A DNA stretch of 64,000 nt from Guyparkeria sp. SCN-R1 (GCF_003932495.1 NZ_QZMT01000002.1:1-64000); one strand, 5' to 3'; shown: positions 44,844 to 54,057, counted from the first letter of the stretch. Translations and numbers: made by a program. The notes: a model not told the origin generated them from the letters alone.

Positions 44844-45080
44844 TTATCCCAGAAAGCCGATACAAAGGCTACCTAAATCGGGCGTGGCGACGGGCACAAG
44901 TCCATGAAAAATGCAGGGATTTTTCGGGGTCGTGGGCGACTGGTGTGACCAGACATCGGTCACCTCGCCGAGCACCTCCGCCATCCCGATGACATCACGT
45001 GCCGGATCAGCGTCGTCGAACAGGGCGCTGTCGGTATGGCGCTGATCGCCGAGCACGACCAGCAGGGGACGAGCGGGGAG
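44844..45080 (-). pseudogene. remnant of a photolyase-related (FeS-BCP/DPRP) gene
   Basis: On the minus strand, the stretch from 45080 to about 44945 reads LVVLGDQ...DSALFDDADPARDV..MAEV..E, which resembles the start of photolyase-related proteins (CryB/PhrB type: LVLGDQL, ADPARDVV, MAEVAEE). After VWSHQ the likeness stops, where the family continues with an HHKQKIAL-type segment, and the frame ends at 44844. A TGA at 45081-45083 cuts it off upstream. Only about 45 of some 500 codons remain. It lies divergent to the lipid operon, where intact genomes often carry such a gene. Similarity was judged by eye. Confidence 0.55.
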
Positions 45081-45257
45081 TCAGTCCTGCAATTTCCTCG
45101 CACGGCGATGCCGCCGCCTGCCGCAGACGATCGCGCAAGGCGCTGCGATCACGGCGGGGAACACCCGCATCCGACCCGGGATCGGGGGCAGAACACCGTT
45201 CGTGTTGAAACCAGAAAACGAGTCGAAACATGGCGGCGCAAATTTTTATGCAAAACC

Positions 45258-45274
45258 TGTACAGAGATTATACA
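45258..45274 (+). promoter_or_regulatory. candidate LitR-type operator/promoter of the lipid operon
   Basis: TGTACA (45258-45263), five bases, TATACA (45269-45274): a direct repeat with an 11-bp period, one helical turn. TRTACA repeats are characteristic of LitR/CarH-type MerR regulators, and TATACA also occurs at the MerR locus (31897-31902). The second repeat could double as the -10, so binding would block RNA polymerase. The surrounding stretch 45240-45285 is AT-rich, unlike its neighbours. The FAD oxidoreductase starts 36 bp downstream. Confidence 0.55.
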
Positions 45275-45309
45275 CTCAACGGGTATTCTGCCGAACCCCG
45301 GAGCCGCGA

Positions 45310-46644
45310 GTGACCCAGACCCTGCCGTTTTCACAGCCAGCCGACCGACCGCTCGAGATCGCCGTGATCGGCTCGGGCATCGCCGGGTTGGGTACTGCCT
45401 GGCTGCTGGGCCAGCAGCATCGCGTCACGCTGTTCGAGAAGAACGACTACATCGGCGGGCATACCCACACCCACCTGGTCGACGACGGCCGAGGTGGGGG
45501 CATCGCGGTCGACAGCGGCTTCATCGTCTGCAATCGACCCAACTACCCGCACCTGTTCGGGCTGTTCGAGTCACTCGATATCGAAACCCAACCCACCGAC
45601 ATGTCGTTCGGCATGAGCATGGACGGCGGCCGGCTGGAGTACAGCGGCGACAACCTCAATACCCTGTTTGCCCAACGCCGCAACCTGCTGCGACCCAGCT
45701 TCCTGCGCATGGTCGCCGAGATCCTGCGCTTCAACCGGCTGGGCAAGGCCGCGCTTGCCGGCAATTCGCTCGGCACGCTCTCCCTGGGCGAGTTCCTCGA
45801 GCAGCATCGCTTCTCGCCACGACTGGCCGAGGATTACCTCCTGCCCATGGCCGCGGCAATCTGGTCCTGCCCGACCCGGCAGATGCGTGCGTTCCCGGCA
45901 CGAAGTTTCCTGCAGTTTTTCGACAACCACGGCCTGATGAACGTGCAGGATCGCCCGCAATGGGAAACGGTCCGGGGCGGCTCGCGACGCTACGTCGACC
46001 GGATGCTGGCCGAACGGCGCTTCGAGGCACTGACCTCGCACCCGGTCAATCGCATCGAGCGCGACGAAACCGGCGTCACGCTGCCCGAGTACGATCGACG
46101 CTTCGATGCGGTGGTGATGGCAGGCCATGCCGACGAGACGCTCGCCACGCTCGACCGACCGGATGCAGCAGAGGCCGGCGTGCTTGGCGCGTTCCGCTTT
46201 CAGGAAAACCGCGCCTTCCTGCATCGCGACACGAGCCTGATGCCCCGCCGACGCCAGGTCTGGTCGAGCTGGAACTACCTGGGCCGACGTGATGCCGACG
46301 GTGAACGGGCCGTGGCCGTGACCTACTGGATGAACCACCTGCAGCAACTGGACGCGGCCCACGACTGGCTGGTGACCCTCAACCCCTTCGAGCCGCCCCG
46401 CGGGTCACTCGTCGAGCGCGAGATCACCTACCACCACCCGGTCTTCGACGCCCGGGCCGTGGCCGCCCAGGCCGGACTACCTGTCCTGCAGGGCCATCGA
46501 CGCACCTTCTATGCCGGCGCCTGGACGGGGTATGGGTTTCACGAAGACGGTCTGGCCTCGGCCGTGGCCGTCGCCCGGCAGTTCGGCACGGCGATTCCCT
46601 GGGAAAACATTGCCCCCAACGACCTTGGAATGGAGGCGGCGTGA
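45310..46644 (+). CDS. FAD-dependent amine-oxidase-like oxidoreductase
   Basis: A 444-aa flavoprotein of the NAD(P)-binding/amine oxidase family. The dinucleotide motif IAVIGSGIAGLGTAWLL is followed by FEKNDYIGGHTHTH, and the C-terminus has the second FAD contact (YAGAWTGYGFHEDGLASAV). Start is GTG at 45310, with GGAG 7 nt upstream. It leads six genes overlapped end to end. In related clusters this enzyme accompanies a Cfa-type methyltransferase; in Rhodobacter such a pair belongs to furan fatty-acid synthesis. Acting on methylated or unsaturated phospholipid acyl chains is thus plausible, not shown. Confidence 0.85.
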   Translation: MTQTLPFSQPADRPLEIAVIGSGIAGLGTAWLLGQQHRVTLFEKNDYIGGHTHTHLVDDGRGGGIAVDSGFIVCNRPNYPHLFGLFESLDIETQPTDMSFGMSMDGGRLEYSGDNLNTLFAQRRNLLRPSFLRMVAEILRFNRLGKAALAGNSLGTLSLGEFLEQHRFSPRLAEDYLLPMAAAIWSCPTRQMRAFPARSFLQFFDNHGLMNVQDRPQWETVRGGSRRYVDRMLAERRFEALTSHPVNRIERDETGVTLPEYDRRFDAVVMAGHADETLATLDRPDAAEAGVLGAFRFQENRAFLHRDTSLMPRRRQVWSSWNYLGRRDADGERAVAVTYWMNHLQQLDAAHDWLVTLNPFEPPRGSLVEREITYHHPVFDARAVAAQAGLPVLQGHRRTFYAGAWTGYGFHEDGLASAVAVARQFGTAIPWENIAPNDLGMEAA

Positions 46645-47441
46645 CCTCGGCGCTCTACCAGGGTTGGGTGATGCATCAGCGGTTCACGCGGGCCTGCTAT
46701 CGCTTTCGCTATCGCGTGTTCTCGCTGCTGGTCGATCTCGATGACCTCGAGGCCGGCTTCCCCGATCAGCGCCTGCTGTCGCATAACCGTTTCAACCTGT
46801 TCTCGATCCACGACCGCGATCACGGCCCGCGCCGCGACATGCCGCTGCGCGACTGGATCACGGCGACCGCCCGCGCCCAGGGCATCGATATCGAGGGCGG
46901 CAAGACCCTGGTCTCGGCCTACCCACGGGTGTTGGGCTACCAGTTCAACCCGCTGACCGTCTGGTATTGCCACGACCGGGCCGGCGAGCTGGTCGCGATC
47001 GACTGCGAGGTCAGCAACACCTTCGGCGGGCACCACCACTATTTTCTGCACGATCACGGCCGCCCGCTGGAAAGCCCCTTCCGCGCGCAGGCCGACAAGG
47101 TGTTCCACGTCTCGCCGTTCCTGCCCATGAACATGCGCTACCACTTCCGGCTCTCGCGCCCCGGCAAGCGGCTGGGGGTCTCGATCCGCGAGACCGAACT
47201 CGACCCGGATGGCGAGGAAACCCTGACGCTGGTCGCCACCCACAACGCGCAACGTCGCGAGCTCACCGATCGTCGACTGATGCTCGAGGCCCTGCGCATC
47301 CCGTTTCTCACCGTCAAGGTGATCGGCCTGATCCACTGGCAGGCCCTGAAAATCTGGCTCAAGGGTGGGCGTTTCCACAAGAGCCCACCACCACCGGCAT
47401 CGGAGGTCAGCTCATGCCCATCGTCCAGACACGAAACCTGA
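46641..47441 (+). CDS. DUF1365 family protein
   Basis: A 266-aa member of DUF1365, of unknown biochemistry, nearly always encoded between the FAD oxidoreductase and Cfa. Family blocks are visible: YRVFSLLVDLDDLE, the central RVLGYQFNPLTVWYC, EVSNTFGGHHHY, VSPFLPMNMRYHF. The start is GTG at 46641, overlapping the previous stop by 4 bp, with GGAGGCG just before. Its end overlaps cfa by 28 bp. Residues 245-266 appear divergent. Confidence 0.85.
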   Translation: MTSALYQGWVMHQRFTRACYRFRYRVFSLLVDLDDLEAGFPDQRLLSHNRFNLFSIHDRDHGPRRDMPLRDWITATARAQGIDIEGGKTLVSAYPRVLGYQFNPLTVWYCHDRAGELVAIDCEVSNTFGGHHHYFLHDHGRPLESPFRAQADKVFHVSPFLPMNMRYHFRLSRPGKRLGVSIRETELDPDGEETLTLVATHNAQRRELTDRRLMLEALRIPFLTVKVIGLIHWQALKIWLKGGRFHKSPPPPASEVSSCPSSRHET

Positions 47442-48664
47442 GCCCGGTCTCGGACTCGACCGCCCGCGAGCGGCCGGCCGAACACGCCCTGCCGCTGGGC
47501 GCCCGCTGGGTCGGTCACTTCCTCTCCAATATCCGCATCGGCCGACTCCGGGTGACCACCGACGACGGTGGAGTTGCCGAGTGCATCGGTGCCGAGCAGC
47601 CCGAGCTGTCGGCAAGCGTGCATCTGCATCACCCCACGCGGCTGCTGTCCCGGATCGCCCGCCTGGGTGACATCGGAATCGCCGAGGGCTTCATCGAGGG
47701 GGACTTCACCACTGATGACCTGACCGGCCTGCTCGAGATCGGCGCGCGCAACTTCGAGGCGATCGGCCACGAGCTGCGCCCCGGCTTTTGGGCCCGGCTC
47801 GGTCATCGCATCCAGCATGCGCTGCGGGCCAATCATCGCCGCGGCAGCCGGCGCAATATCGCCGCGCACTACGATCTGGGCAACGACTTCTATCGGCTAT
47901 GGCTCGACGAGTCGATGACCTACTCGGCGGCCCTGTTCGCCGAGCCCGGCGAGTCGCTGGCCACCGCCCAGCAACGCAAGTACGACCGGCTGATCGATCG
48001 GCTTGACGCCCGTCCGGGAGACCGGCTGCTGGAGATCGGTTGCGGCTGGGGCGGGCTGGCCGAGACCGCTGCCCATCGTGGGCTGCGCCTCGACGGGCTG
48101 ACCCTGTCCACCGAACAGCTCGCCTACGGCCGCGACCGGCTCGCCGCCGCCGACCTCGATGACCGCGCCCGCCTGCACCTGACCGATTACCGCGACCAGG
48201 GCGGCCAGTTCGATCACATCGTCTCGATCGAGATGTTCGAGGCTGTCGGCGAGCGCTACTGGCCGACGTTCTTCCAGACCGTGCATGACCGGCTCAAGCC
48301 CGGCGGCCGCGCCGCCATCCAGGTCATCACCATCGACGAGGACGCGTTCGAGGGCTACCGCCGCGAGCCCGACTTCATCCAGCTCTACATCTTCCCCGGC
48401 GGGATGCTGCCCTCGGTCGAGCGCTTCGAGGCCGGGGCGACGGCCGCCGGGCTGACCGTGCGCGAGACTGTCCTGTTTGGTCACGATTACGCCCGCACGC
48501 TCGCCCGATGGCGCGAACGCTTCGACGCGGTCGAGGACGAACTGGAAACCCTGGGCTTCGACCACCGTTTCCGCCAGACCTGGCGCTACTATCTCGCCTA
48601 TTGCGAGGCGGGCTTTCTCGCCGGCCGGATCAACGTCGCCCAGGTCATCCTGGAACGCCCATGA
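47414..48664 (+). CDS. cfa: cyclopropane-fatty-acyl-phospholipid synthase family methyltransferase
   Basis: SAM-dependent methyltransferase of 416 aa acting on phospholipid acyl double bonds. An N-terminal lipid-binding domain (RIARLGDIGIAEGFIEGDFT) is followed by HYDLGNDFYRLWLDESMTYS, the SAM motif LLEIGCGWGG and SIEMFEAVGERYWP. ATG at 47414 has GGAGG 8 nt upstream and overlaps DUF1365. It may form cyclopropanes, or methylated or furan-type acyls as proposed for Rhodobacter relatives in similar operons; motifs alone do not decide. It is central to the likely role of this operon in membrane remodelling. Confidence 0.9.
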   Translation: MPIVQTRNLSPVSDSTARERPAEHALPLGARWVGHFLSNIRIGRLRVTTDDGGVAECIGAEQPELSASVHLHHPTRLLSRIARLGDIGIAEGFIEGDFTTDDLTGLLEIGARNFEAIGHELRPGFWARLGHRIQHALRANHRRGSRRNIAAHYDLGNDFYRLWLDESMTYSAALFAEPGESLATAQQRKYDRLIDRLDARPGDRLLEIGCGWGGLAETAAHRGLRLDGLTLSTEQLAYGRDRLAAADLDDRARLHLTDYRDQGGQFDHIVSIEMFEAVGERYWPTFFQTVHDRLKPGGRAAIQVITIDEDAFEGYRREPDFIQLYIFPGGMLPSVERFEAGATAAGLTVRETVLFGHDYARTLARWRERFDAVEDELETLGFDHRFRQTWRYYLAYCEAGFLAGRINVAQVILERP

Positions 48665-49971
48665 ACCCGGCCGCGAGCACAACGCCACGACTGACCCTGT
48701 GGCAGGTGCTCGCCTACGGCACGCCCGGCCTGCCGCTGGCGTTGATGGGCATCCCGCTGTACGTCTACCTGCCGCCGTTCTATGCCAACGAACTGGGGCT
48801 GGGACTGGCCGCCGTCGGCACGGCGCTGATGCTCACCCGACTGTGGGACGTGATCACCGACCCGGTGGTCGGCTACCTGTCCGACCGCATCCCCGGCCGC
48901 CATCGGCGCAAGTGGCTGATGGGCGCCGGGATGCCGCTGCTGATCGCCTCGCTGTGGTTCCTGCTGCGTCCGGACGAGGACGTCGGGCTCTCGTATCTCT
49001 ACCTGTGGGGCCTGGCGGCGTTTCTCGGCTGGACGATGATCCAGCTGCCCTACACCAGCCTGGGCGCGGAGGCCGACCCGACCCCGCACGGGCGCACCCG
49101 CCTGGCGGCCGGCCGCGAGGGCCTGGCCCTGGTGGGCACCGTGCTCGCCGCCGCCCTGCCGATCCTGCTCGGCAGCGAGGCCCCGGCGGACGTGCTCGCC
49201 GCCGTGTTCTGGCTGATGGCGATCCTGCTGCCGGCAGGCTTCCTCTTGATGGCGGCGACCACTCCCGAGCCAGCCGTGCATCGCCCGCTGGTCGACTGGC
49301 GTCACGGCTGGCCGCTGTTGAAACACAACCGCCGCCTGCGCGGCCTGTTGGGCGGCTATTTCCTCAACAACCTGGCCAACGGCATCCCCGCCGCGCTGTT
49401 CCTGATGTTCGTCGCCGACCGCCTCGGTGCCCAGGACTGGCTCGGCTGGCTGCTTTTGCTGTACTTCGGCGCCGGCATCGCCGCGCTACCGGTGTGGACC
49501 GCCGTCGCCCGACGGATCGGCAAGCGCCGCGCCTGGGGTGCCTCGATCCTGCTCGCCGCGATCAGCTTCTCGTTCGCCCCGTGGCTGGGCAGCGGGGATG
49601 TGGTCTGGTTTGCCCTGATCTGCGCGGTCTCGGGCCTGAGCCTCGGTGCCGACATGGCGCTGCCGGCCTCGATCCAGGCCGACATCGCCGGGATCGACAG
49701 CGACGATGGCGGCGGCGATCGCGCCGGGCTGTTCTTCGGCCTGCTGGGGCTGGCCACCAAGCTTGCGCTGGCGGTGGCCGTCGGCGTGGGCTACGGCGTG
49801 CTGGCACTAGCCGGCTTCGAGGCCGGCGACAGCGACACCACCGCCCTGGCCGTCACCTACGGCGCGCTGCCGGTCATCTTCAAGCTCGCTGCCGCCTGGC
49901 TGGTCTTCCGCCAGCTGACCGACACCGAATCGCATCTGCCGGAAACCACCCTGCGAGGAACCACCCCATGA
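48661..49971 (+). CDS. GPH-family MFS transporter
   Basis: A 436-aa carrier with 12 TM helices of the glycoside-pentoside-hexuronide:cation symporter type (LTRLWDVITDPVVGYLSDRI and GRHRRKWLMGAGMPLL in the first half). Its ATG overlaps the cfa stop by 4 bp. Homologues sit in the same operon position in Rhodobacter and Vibrio; the substrate is not known and is more probably lipid-linked than a sugar, given the context (inference). Confidence 0.85.
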   Translation: MNPAASTTPRLTLWQVLAYGTPGLPLALMGIPLYVYLPPFYANELGLGLAAVGTALMLTRLWDVITDPVVGYLSDRIPGRHRRKWLMGAGMPLLIASLWFLLRPDEDVGLSYLYLWGLAAFLGWTMIQLPYTSLGAEADPTPHGRTRLAAGREGLALVGTVLAAALPILLGSEAPADVLAAVFWLMAILLPAGFLLMAATTPEPAVHRPLVDWRHGWPLLKHNRRLRGLLGGYFLNNLANGIPAALFLMFVADRLGAQDWLGWLLLLYFGAGIAALPVWTAVARRIGKRRAWGASILLAAISFSFAPWLGSGDVVWFALICAVSGLSLGADMALPASIQADIAGIDSDDGGGDRAGLFFGLLGLATKLALAVAVGVGYGVLALAGFEAGDSDTTALAVTYGALPVIFKLAAAWLVFRQLTDTESHLPETTLRGTTP

Positions 49972-50522
49972 TCCGACGCTTCACCGTGGCGAGCGCGCTC
50001 GCCCTCACCCTACTACTCACGGGATGCAGCAGCATGAAACTCGAGCAGTTCCGGGGCACCGAGCCCGCCTTCGACCTGACCGGCTACTTCGAGGGCCAGA
50101 CCTGGGCCTACGGGGTCTTCGAGAGCCGGGGCGGGGAAATCAAGCGCCAGTTCCGCGTCGAGATCGACGGTTACTGGGAGGACGAGGAATTCGTCCTCGA
50201 CGAGGACTTTGTCTACGACGACGGCGAGACCGACCAGCGCACCTGGCGCATCACGCCCACCGGCGAGAACACCTACGTCGGGCGGGCCGGCGACATCGTC
50301 GGTACCGCCGAGGGCCACGAGGTGGGCCAGGCGCTCAACTGGCGCTACGTGCTGCGCCTGCCCTATGGCGACTCGAGCATCGACGTGACCTTCGACGACT
50401 GGATGATCCGGCAGAGCGAGAACGTGGTGATCAACCGGGCGACCGTGAAGAAATTCGGCCTCCGGGTCGGCGAGGTGACCCTGTTCTTCACCAAGACCGA
50501 TCCGGACGAGGGCACATCGTGA
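49968..50522 (+). CDS. DUF3833 lipoprotein
   Basis: A 184-aa protein with a lipobox (ALTLLLTGCSS, Cys at about residue 19) and the DUF3833 core: LTGYFEGQTWAYGVFESRGGEIKRQF, DEDFVYDDGETDQRTWRI, LPYGDSSIDVTFDDWM. It should be a lipocalin-like lipoprotein of the cell envelope. It overlaps the MFS and the next gene by 4 bp each. Function is unknown; lipid handling is suggested by the operon. Confidence 0.85.
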   Translation: MIRRFTVASALALTLLLTGCSSMKLEQFRGTEPAFDLTGYFEGQTWAYGVFESRGGEIKRQFRVEIDGYWEDEEFVLDEDFVYDDGETDQRTWRITPTGENTYVGRAGDIVGTAEGHEVGQALNWRYVLRLPYGDSSIDVTFDDWMIRQSENVVINRATVKKFGLRVGEVTLFFTKTDPDEGTS

Positions 50523-51082
50523 GCCGCCGGACGGCGCTGCTGGGTGCGGGCATGGCCCTGGCGCTAGCCGGCACGACGGCCGGAGCGATGGCCGACGCCT
50601 TCGCCCCGCAGAGCGAACTGGCGGGCACCGCGCTGGTGCTGCAGGGAGCAGGCACCGCCAGCTACATGATCTGGGATGTCTACGACGCGGCGCTCTACGC
50701 GCCGGCCGAGGCCAACGAGGGGGCCATCGTGAACGCCGAGGTGCCCATGAGCCTGATCCTCGAGTACCACCGTAACGTGGGCGTGGCGGACATCCGCAAG
50801 GCAACCTGGGTGGCGCTGGACGAGCAGTACGCGGGCGAGGAACGCGAGCGGCTGCGGCCGAAGATCGACGCGATCCAGAATGCCATGATCGACGTGACCG
50901 ACGGCGATCGCTACCAGCTCGACTGGGACCCGGAGGCGCAACGCCTGACCCTGAAGCTCAACGACGAGACCCGTTTCGAGTCGGACGATCGCGAGCTGGC
51001 GCGGGCCTATTTCGGCATCTGGCTGGCCGAGCCGCCGCTATCGGACAAGCTGCGCGCCGCCCTGCTGTCACGGGTGGACTGA
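50519..51082 (+). CDS. chalcone-isomerase-fold protein, exported
   Basis: A 187-aa protein with an N-terminal signal peptide (MSRRTALLGAGMALALAG, cleaved near AMA/DAF) and the chalcone-isomerase-like fold of fatty-acid-binding relatives (LVLQGAGTASYMIWDVYDAALY, LEYHRNV). Catalytic residues of plant enzymes are not expected, so binding of a fatty acid in the periplasm is more likely. Start is GTG at 50519, overlapping the DUF3833 stop by 4 bp. Last gene of the operon; a perfect 14-bp palindrome (GTCGCCCGGGCGAC, about 51101) follows. Confidence 0.8.
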   Translation: MSRRTALLGAGMALALAGTTAGAMADAFAPQSELAGTALVLQGAGTASYMIWDVYDAALYAPAEANEGAIVNAEVPMSLILEYHRNVGVADIRKATWVALDEQYAGEERERLRPKIDAIQNAMIDVTDGDRYQLDWDPEAQRLTLKLNDETRFESDDRELARAYFGIWLAEPPLSDKLRAALLSRVD

Positions 51083-51137
51083 CAGCGCGGAGAGGGGAAA
51101 GTCGCCCGGGCGACCACAGCGGGGATTGGAGAGGCTC

Positions 51138-52325
51138 TCAGACGGCGGCCGGCAACGGCTCCTCGAGCATCCGCCGGGCCGGCAGGCATTCCCACCAGGC
51201 CACGGCCGGACCATCGGCGTCCATCGGGCGGAGGTAGCGGGCGTGCTCGGCCTCCTTGCCGGCATTGTCGTAGTCCATGCCGTCCTTGCGAAACGAGGCG
51301 AGGATGCGCTGGCGCGAGATCTCTTCCTTGCCGTCGATCAGCCCGGGGTGGTTGCGCAGCACGAAATCCGGCTGGAAGAAGAAGTAGGTGTAATCGAAGC
51401 CGTAGGGGTTGCGCGGGTGCTCGGCCGGGTAGCAGACGCCGAAGGCGGTCAGGAACATGCTCTCGCCGGCCCACACGAATTTCCAACCGGCCTTGTCATC
51501 CACGCGGCGCAGGCAATCCGACCCGGCCGGGTCGATGCGGTTGAGCCCGTCGAGCAATGTCGCGGTGGTCTCGGCCAGTCGCTCGATCGAGCTGCTGAAC
51601 GAGGCGGGCAGACGGAAGGCCAACCCCTTGAACTTTTCCTTGTGCGCGACCGTCATGAACCGGAACAGGTCCTCGCCGAACTGGCGCACGTTGGCCTCGA
51701 AGCCGCGCGCCGAATCGTAGTCACGCGCGCCCCAGTACTTCCCCGACGGGGCGAAGATGCAGCGGGTCTTGTCGACCGCGCCCATGAATTCCAGATGGGT
51801 GGGCGAGTAGACCGGCACGTGCGCGGCCTGGCGCGCGAAACCCGCGCGCACCACCTCGGCCACCTCGGCACGCATCGCTTGCGGGTGCACCTCGGCCATG
51901 TGCTCGGGGAACTGCGCGGCGATCACCGCGAACAGGGTGTTGGTCAGGCTCTGCAGGCTCGCCAACCCGTTAACCGGCAGTGACTCGGCCAGCACCGGCG
52001 CCTCGTTGTAGAAACGCAGCGTGGCGGCGAGGTCGGCCAGGCGCTCGGGGAGCATGGCGGCGGGAAAGAGCGTGCGCCCTTCCTCGGACTGACAGGTCTT
52101 GAGCGCCTTGTCGGCCTGGACGTAGTAGCGGTGAGCCGTCTCCAGGACCAGGAAGGAGAGCAGGGACAGGTCGAGGTCGTCGGCGCCCCGCGGGGCCTGC
52201 CAGTCACGTTCGGCCAAGGCCTCGGCCAGACGGATGGCAGCCGCATCGTCAAGCGTGACGCCCTGATCCAACGCCCAGCCGCCCACCAGCCGACGACCCA
52301 GCACAAACTGCTTCATGATATTCAT
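51138..52325 (-). CDS. conserved hypothetical protein, family not recognised
   Basis: A 395-aa soluble-looking protein with no signal peptide or TM segment. I do not recognise a family. Conspicuous blocks are PYGFDYTYFFFQPDFVLR, GKYWGARDYDSARGFE, RCIFAPSGKYW and FRLPASFSSSIERLAE; aromatic residues are dense in the C-terminal third, and a few Cys are scattered (CIFAP, CYPAEHP). The start may be ATG at 52325 (GGGG 7 nt before) or GTG at 52349. It converges on the lipid operon with a 55-bp gap and is separated by about 257 bp from rluE. Confidence 0.75.
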   Translation of the reverse strand: MNIMKQFVLGRRLVGGWALDQGVTLDDAAAIRLAEALAERDWQAPRGADDLDLSLLSFLVLETAHRYYVQADKALKTCQSEEGRTLFPAAMLPERLADLAATLRFYNEAPVLAESLPVNGLASLQSLTNTLFAVIAAQFPEHMAEVHPQAMRAEVAEVVRAGFARQAAHVPVYSPTHLEFMGAVDKTRCIFAPSGKYWGARDYDSARGFEANVRQFGEDLFRFMTVAHKEKFKGLAFRLPASFSSSIERLAETTATLLDGLNRIDPAGSDCLRRVDDKAGWKFVWAGESMFLTAFGVCYPAEHPRNPYGFDYTYFFFQPDFVLRNHPGLIDGKEEISRQRILASFRKDGMDYDNAGKEAEHARYLRPMDADGPAVAWWECLPARRMLEEPLPAAV

Positions 52326-52582
52326 GGCACGCCCCGTATTCTTGCTCACCTGTCATCCCGCAAGTCACTGTTCTGAAACACCAAACCAGCGACTCCGGAC
52401 ACCCCGCCGCGCCGAGCGGAGCGCGCAATCTACCGGATAATCGACCCGGGCGCAAAACAGGGGCCAGAAACCGACCGCCAATTCGGGGTAAGCCATTGCG
52501 GAAACACGGGTTTTACCCGAGAAACCGGGTCGGAAACTCACGGGGCGGGGTAATCGCGACACAACCGCCGGGCTACGGCCTG

Positions 52583-53128
52583 TCAGGCGGTCAGTTCACG
52601 CCATTCGCCCGGGGCGAGACCATCGAGCCGATAAGGACCAATCGCTACCCGGATCAGGCGCAGGGTGGGAAAGCCGACGTGGGCGGTCATGCGCCGCACC
52701 TGGCGGTTGCGCCCCTCGCGCAGGGTGATCTGCACCCAGCTCGTCGGCACGCTCTTGCGGTAACGCACCGGCGGATCGCGCGGCCAGAGCCAGTCGGGCT
52801 CGGTGACCGGCTCGGCACCCGCCGGGCGGGTGGGGCCGTCCTTGAGGGTCACGCCTGCGCGCAGGGCGATTAATGCCGCCTCGTCGATCTCGCCCTCGAC
52901 CTGGGCGAGATACTCCTTGGCGAGCTTGTGCCGTGGGTCGGCCAGCCGGTTCTGCAGGCGCCCGTCGTCGGTGAGCAGCAACAGCCCCTCGCTGTCTCGG
53001 TCGAGGCGACCGGCCGGATAGACGCCGGGAAAGTCGATCCAGTCGGCGAGGGTCGCCGCCGGGCTGTTGGCCTCGGCCGTGAACTGGGACAGGCAATCGA
53101 ACGGCTTGTTGAAGGCGAGCAGGGCCAT
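52583..53128 (-). CDS. rluE: 23S rRNA pseudouridine(2457) synthase
   Basis: RsuA-family pseudouridine synthase of 181 aa. It begins [14 protein letters not shown] and carries the catalytic aspartate in [20 protein letters not shown], then [13 protein letters not shown] and [24 protein letters not shown]. Lack of an S4 domain and the overall size fit RluE. It is 12 bp downstream of the exonuclease gene and probably co-transcribed with it. Confidence 0.92.
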   Translation of the reverse strand: MALLAFNKPFDCLSQFTAEANSPAATLADWIDFPGVYPAGRLDRDSEGLLLLTDDGRLQNRLADPRHKLAKEYLAQVEGEIDEAALIALRAGVTLKDGPTRPAGAEPVTEPDWLWPRDPPVRYRKSVPTSWVQITLREGRNRQVRRMTAHVGFPTLRLIRVAIGPYRLDGLAPGEWRELTA

Positions 53129-53139
53129 AGCGGTTAGCC

Positions 53140-54057
53140 TCAGGCGGAACGCACGAGCGGGGCGTCCCAGGCCTCCCAGCGCTCGATCTGGGCGGGGTCG
53201 GCGCCGGCCTGCTCGAGAAGGCTGACCAGCGCGGGGCGATCAATGCCCTGCCACGGCGACGGGGTCTCGGCCAACGGCAGGTCGCAGACAATCTCGGTCA
53301 GCCGCCGCGAAAGCCGCACCTGCGCCTCGTTCTCCTGGAGCAGCCGCTGGGCGCGCGGTGCACCGCGGAATTTCATGCCGTAGACGGCGGACAGGTTCTC
53401 GTAGATACCGTCGATGCAGCCGTGCTTGCGCAGCAGGCGGGCGGCGGTACGCGGCCCGATGCCGGGCACGCCCGGAATGTTGTCGGCCACGTCGCCGGAG
53501 AGCGCCAGCCAGTCGGCGATCTGAGCCGGGCGGACGCCGAAGCGCCGTTCCACGTCCCCGTAGGCCATCACCGAACCGCGCATCGGGTTGTACCAGCGAT
53601 CGTCCGGACCGAGCAGCTGGGCGAGATCCTTGTCGCCGGTGACGATGGTCACGGCCCGCTCGCGGCTGCGCAGCCGGCCGACCAGCGTGCCGATGACGTC
53701 GTCGGCCTCGAAGCCGGCGTGGTCGAGCGCGCCGAAACCCGCCGCCTCCGCCAGCTCGCGGCAACGCGGGAATTGCTCCTTGAGATCGACCGGCGTGGGC
53801 GGGCGGTGCCCCTTGTAGTCGGGATAGATCGCCTGGCGATGGCCACGACCACAGGGGGCATCGAAAATCGCGGCGATGATCGGCGCCGGCTGGTTGGGCA
53901 ACCAGGTCGATTCCAGCAGCGCCAGCAGGTAATCGGCAAAACCGAGCACCGCATTGACCGGGCGACCGGCTTGATCGGCGCGTCCCTTGTCGTAGACGTG
54001 CCACGCCCGCCAGATCTGGGCGTGGGCATCGATCAACCAGGCTCGGGATTGAGTCAT
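53140..54057 (-). CDS. stand-alone 5'-3' exonuclease (PolA N-domain/Xni type)
   Basis: A 305-aa flap/5'-3' exonuclease of the PIN-like superfamily, with metal-binding acidic residues in [33 protein letters not shown] and [11 protein letters not shown], and the helix-hairpin-helix [22 protein letters not shown]. There is no polymerase domain, so it is a separate nuclease like Xni, possibly for Okazaki-primer processing. ATG overlaps the malic-enzyme stop by one base (TGATG). Confidence 0.88.
   Translation of the reverse strand: MTQSRAWLIDAHAQIWRAWHVYDKGRADQAGRPVNAVLGFADYLLALLESTWLPNQPAPIIAAIFDAPCGRGHRQAIYPDYKGHRPPTPVDLKEQFPRCRELAEAAGFGALDHAGFEADDVIGTLVGRLRSRERAVTIVTGDKDLAQLLGPDDRWYNPMRGSVMAYGDVERRFGVRPAQIADWLALSGDVADNIPGVPGIGPRTAARLLRKHGCIDGIYENLSAVYGMKFRGAPRAQRLLQENEAQVRLSRRLTEIVCDLPLAETPSPWQGIDRPALVSLLEQAGADPAQIERWEAWDAPLVRSA

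Noticed and set aside
45007-45231. 74-codon minus-strand frame starting MFRLVFWFQ upstream of the photolyase-like relic
   Set aside because: Arg/Ala/Pro-rich and unlike any family; its frame differs from the photolyase-like segment.
44743-45309. A small RNA gene in the gap between the GGDEF gene and the lipid operon
   Set aside because: No promoter-plus-terminator pair inside the gap; the photolyase-like relic and the operon promoter explain most of it.
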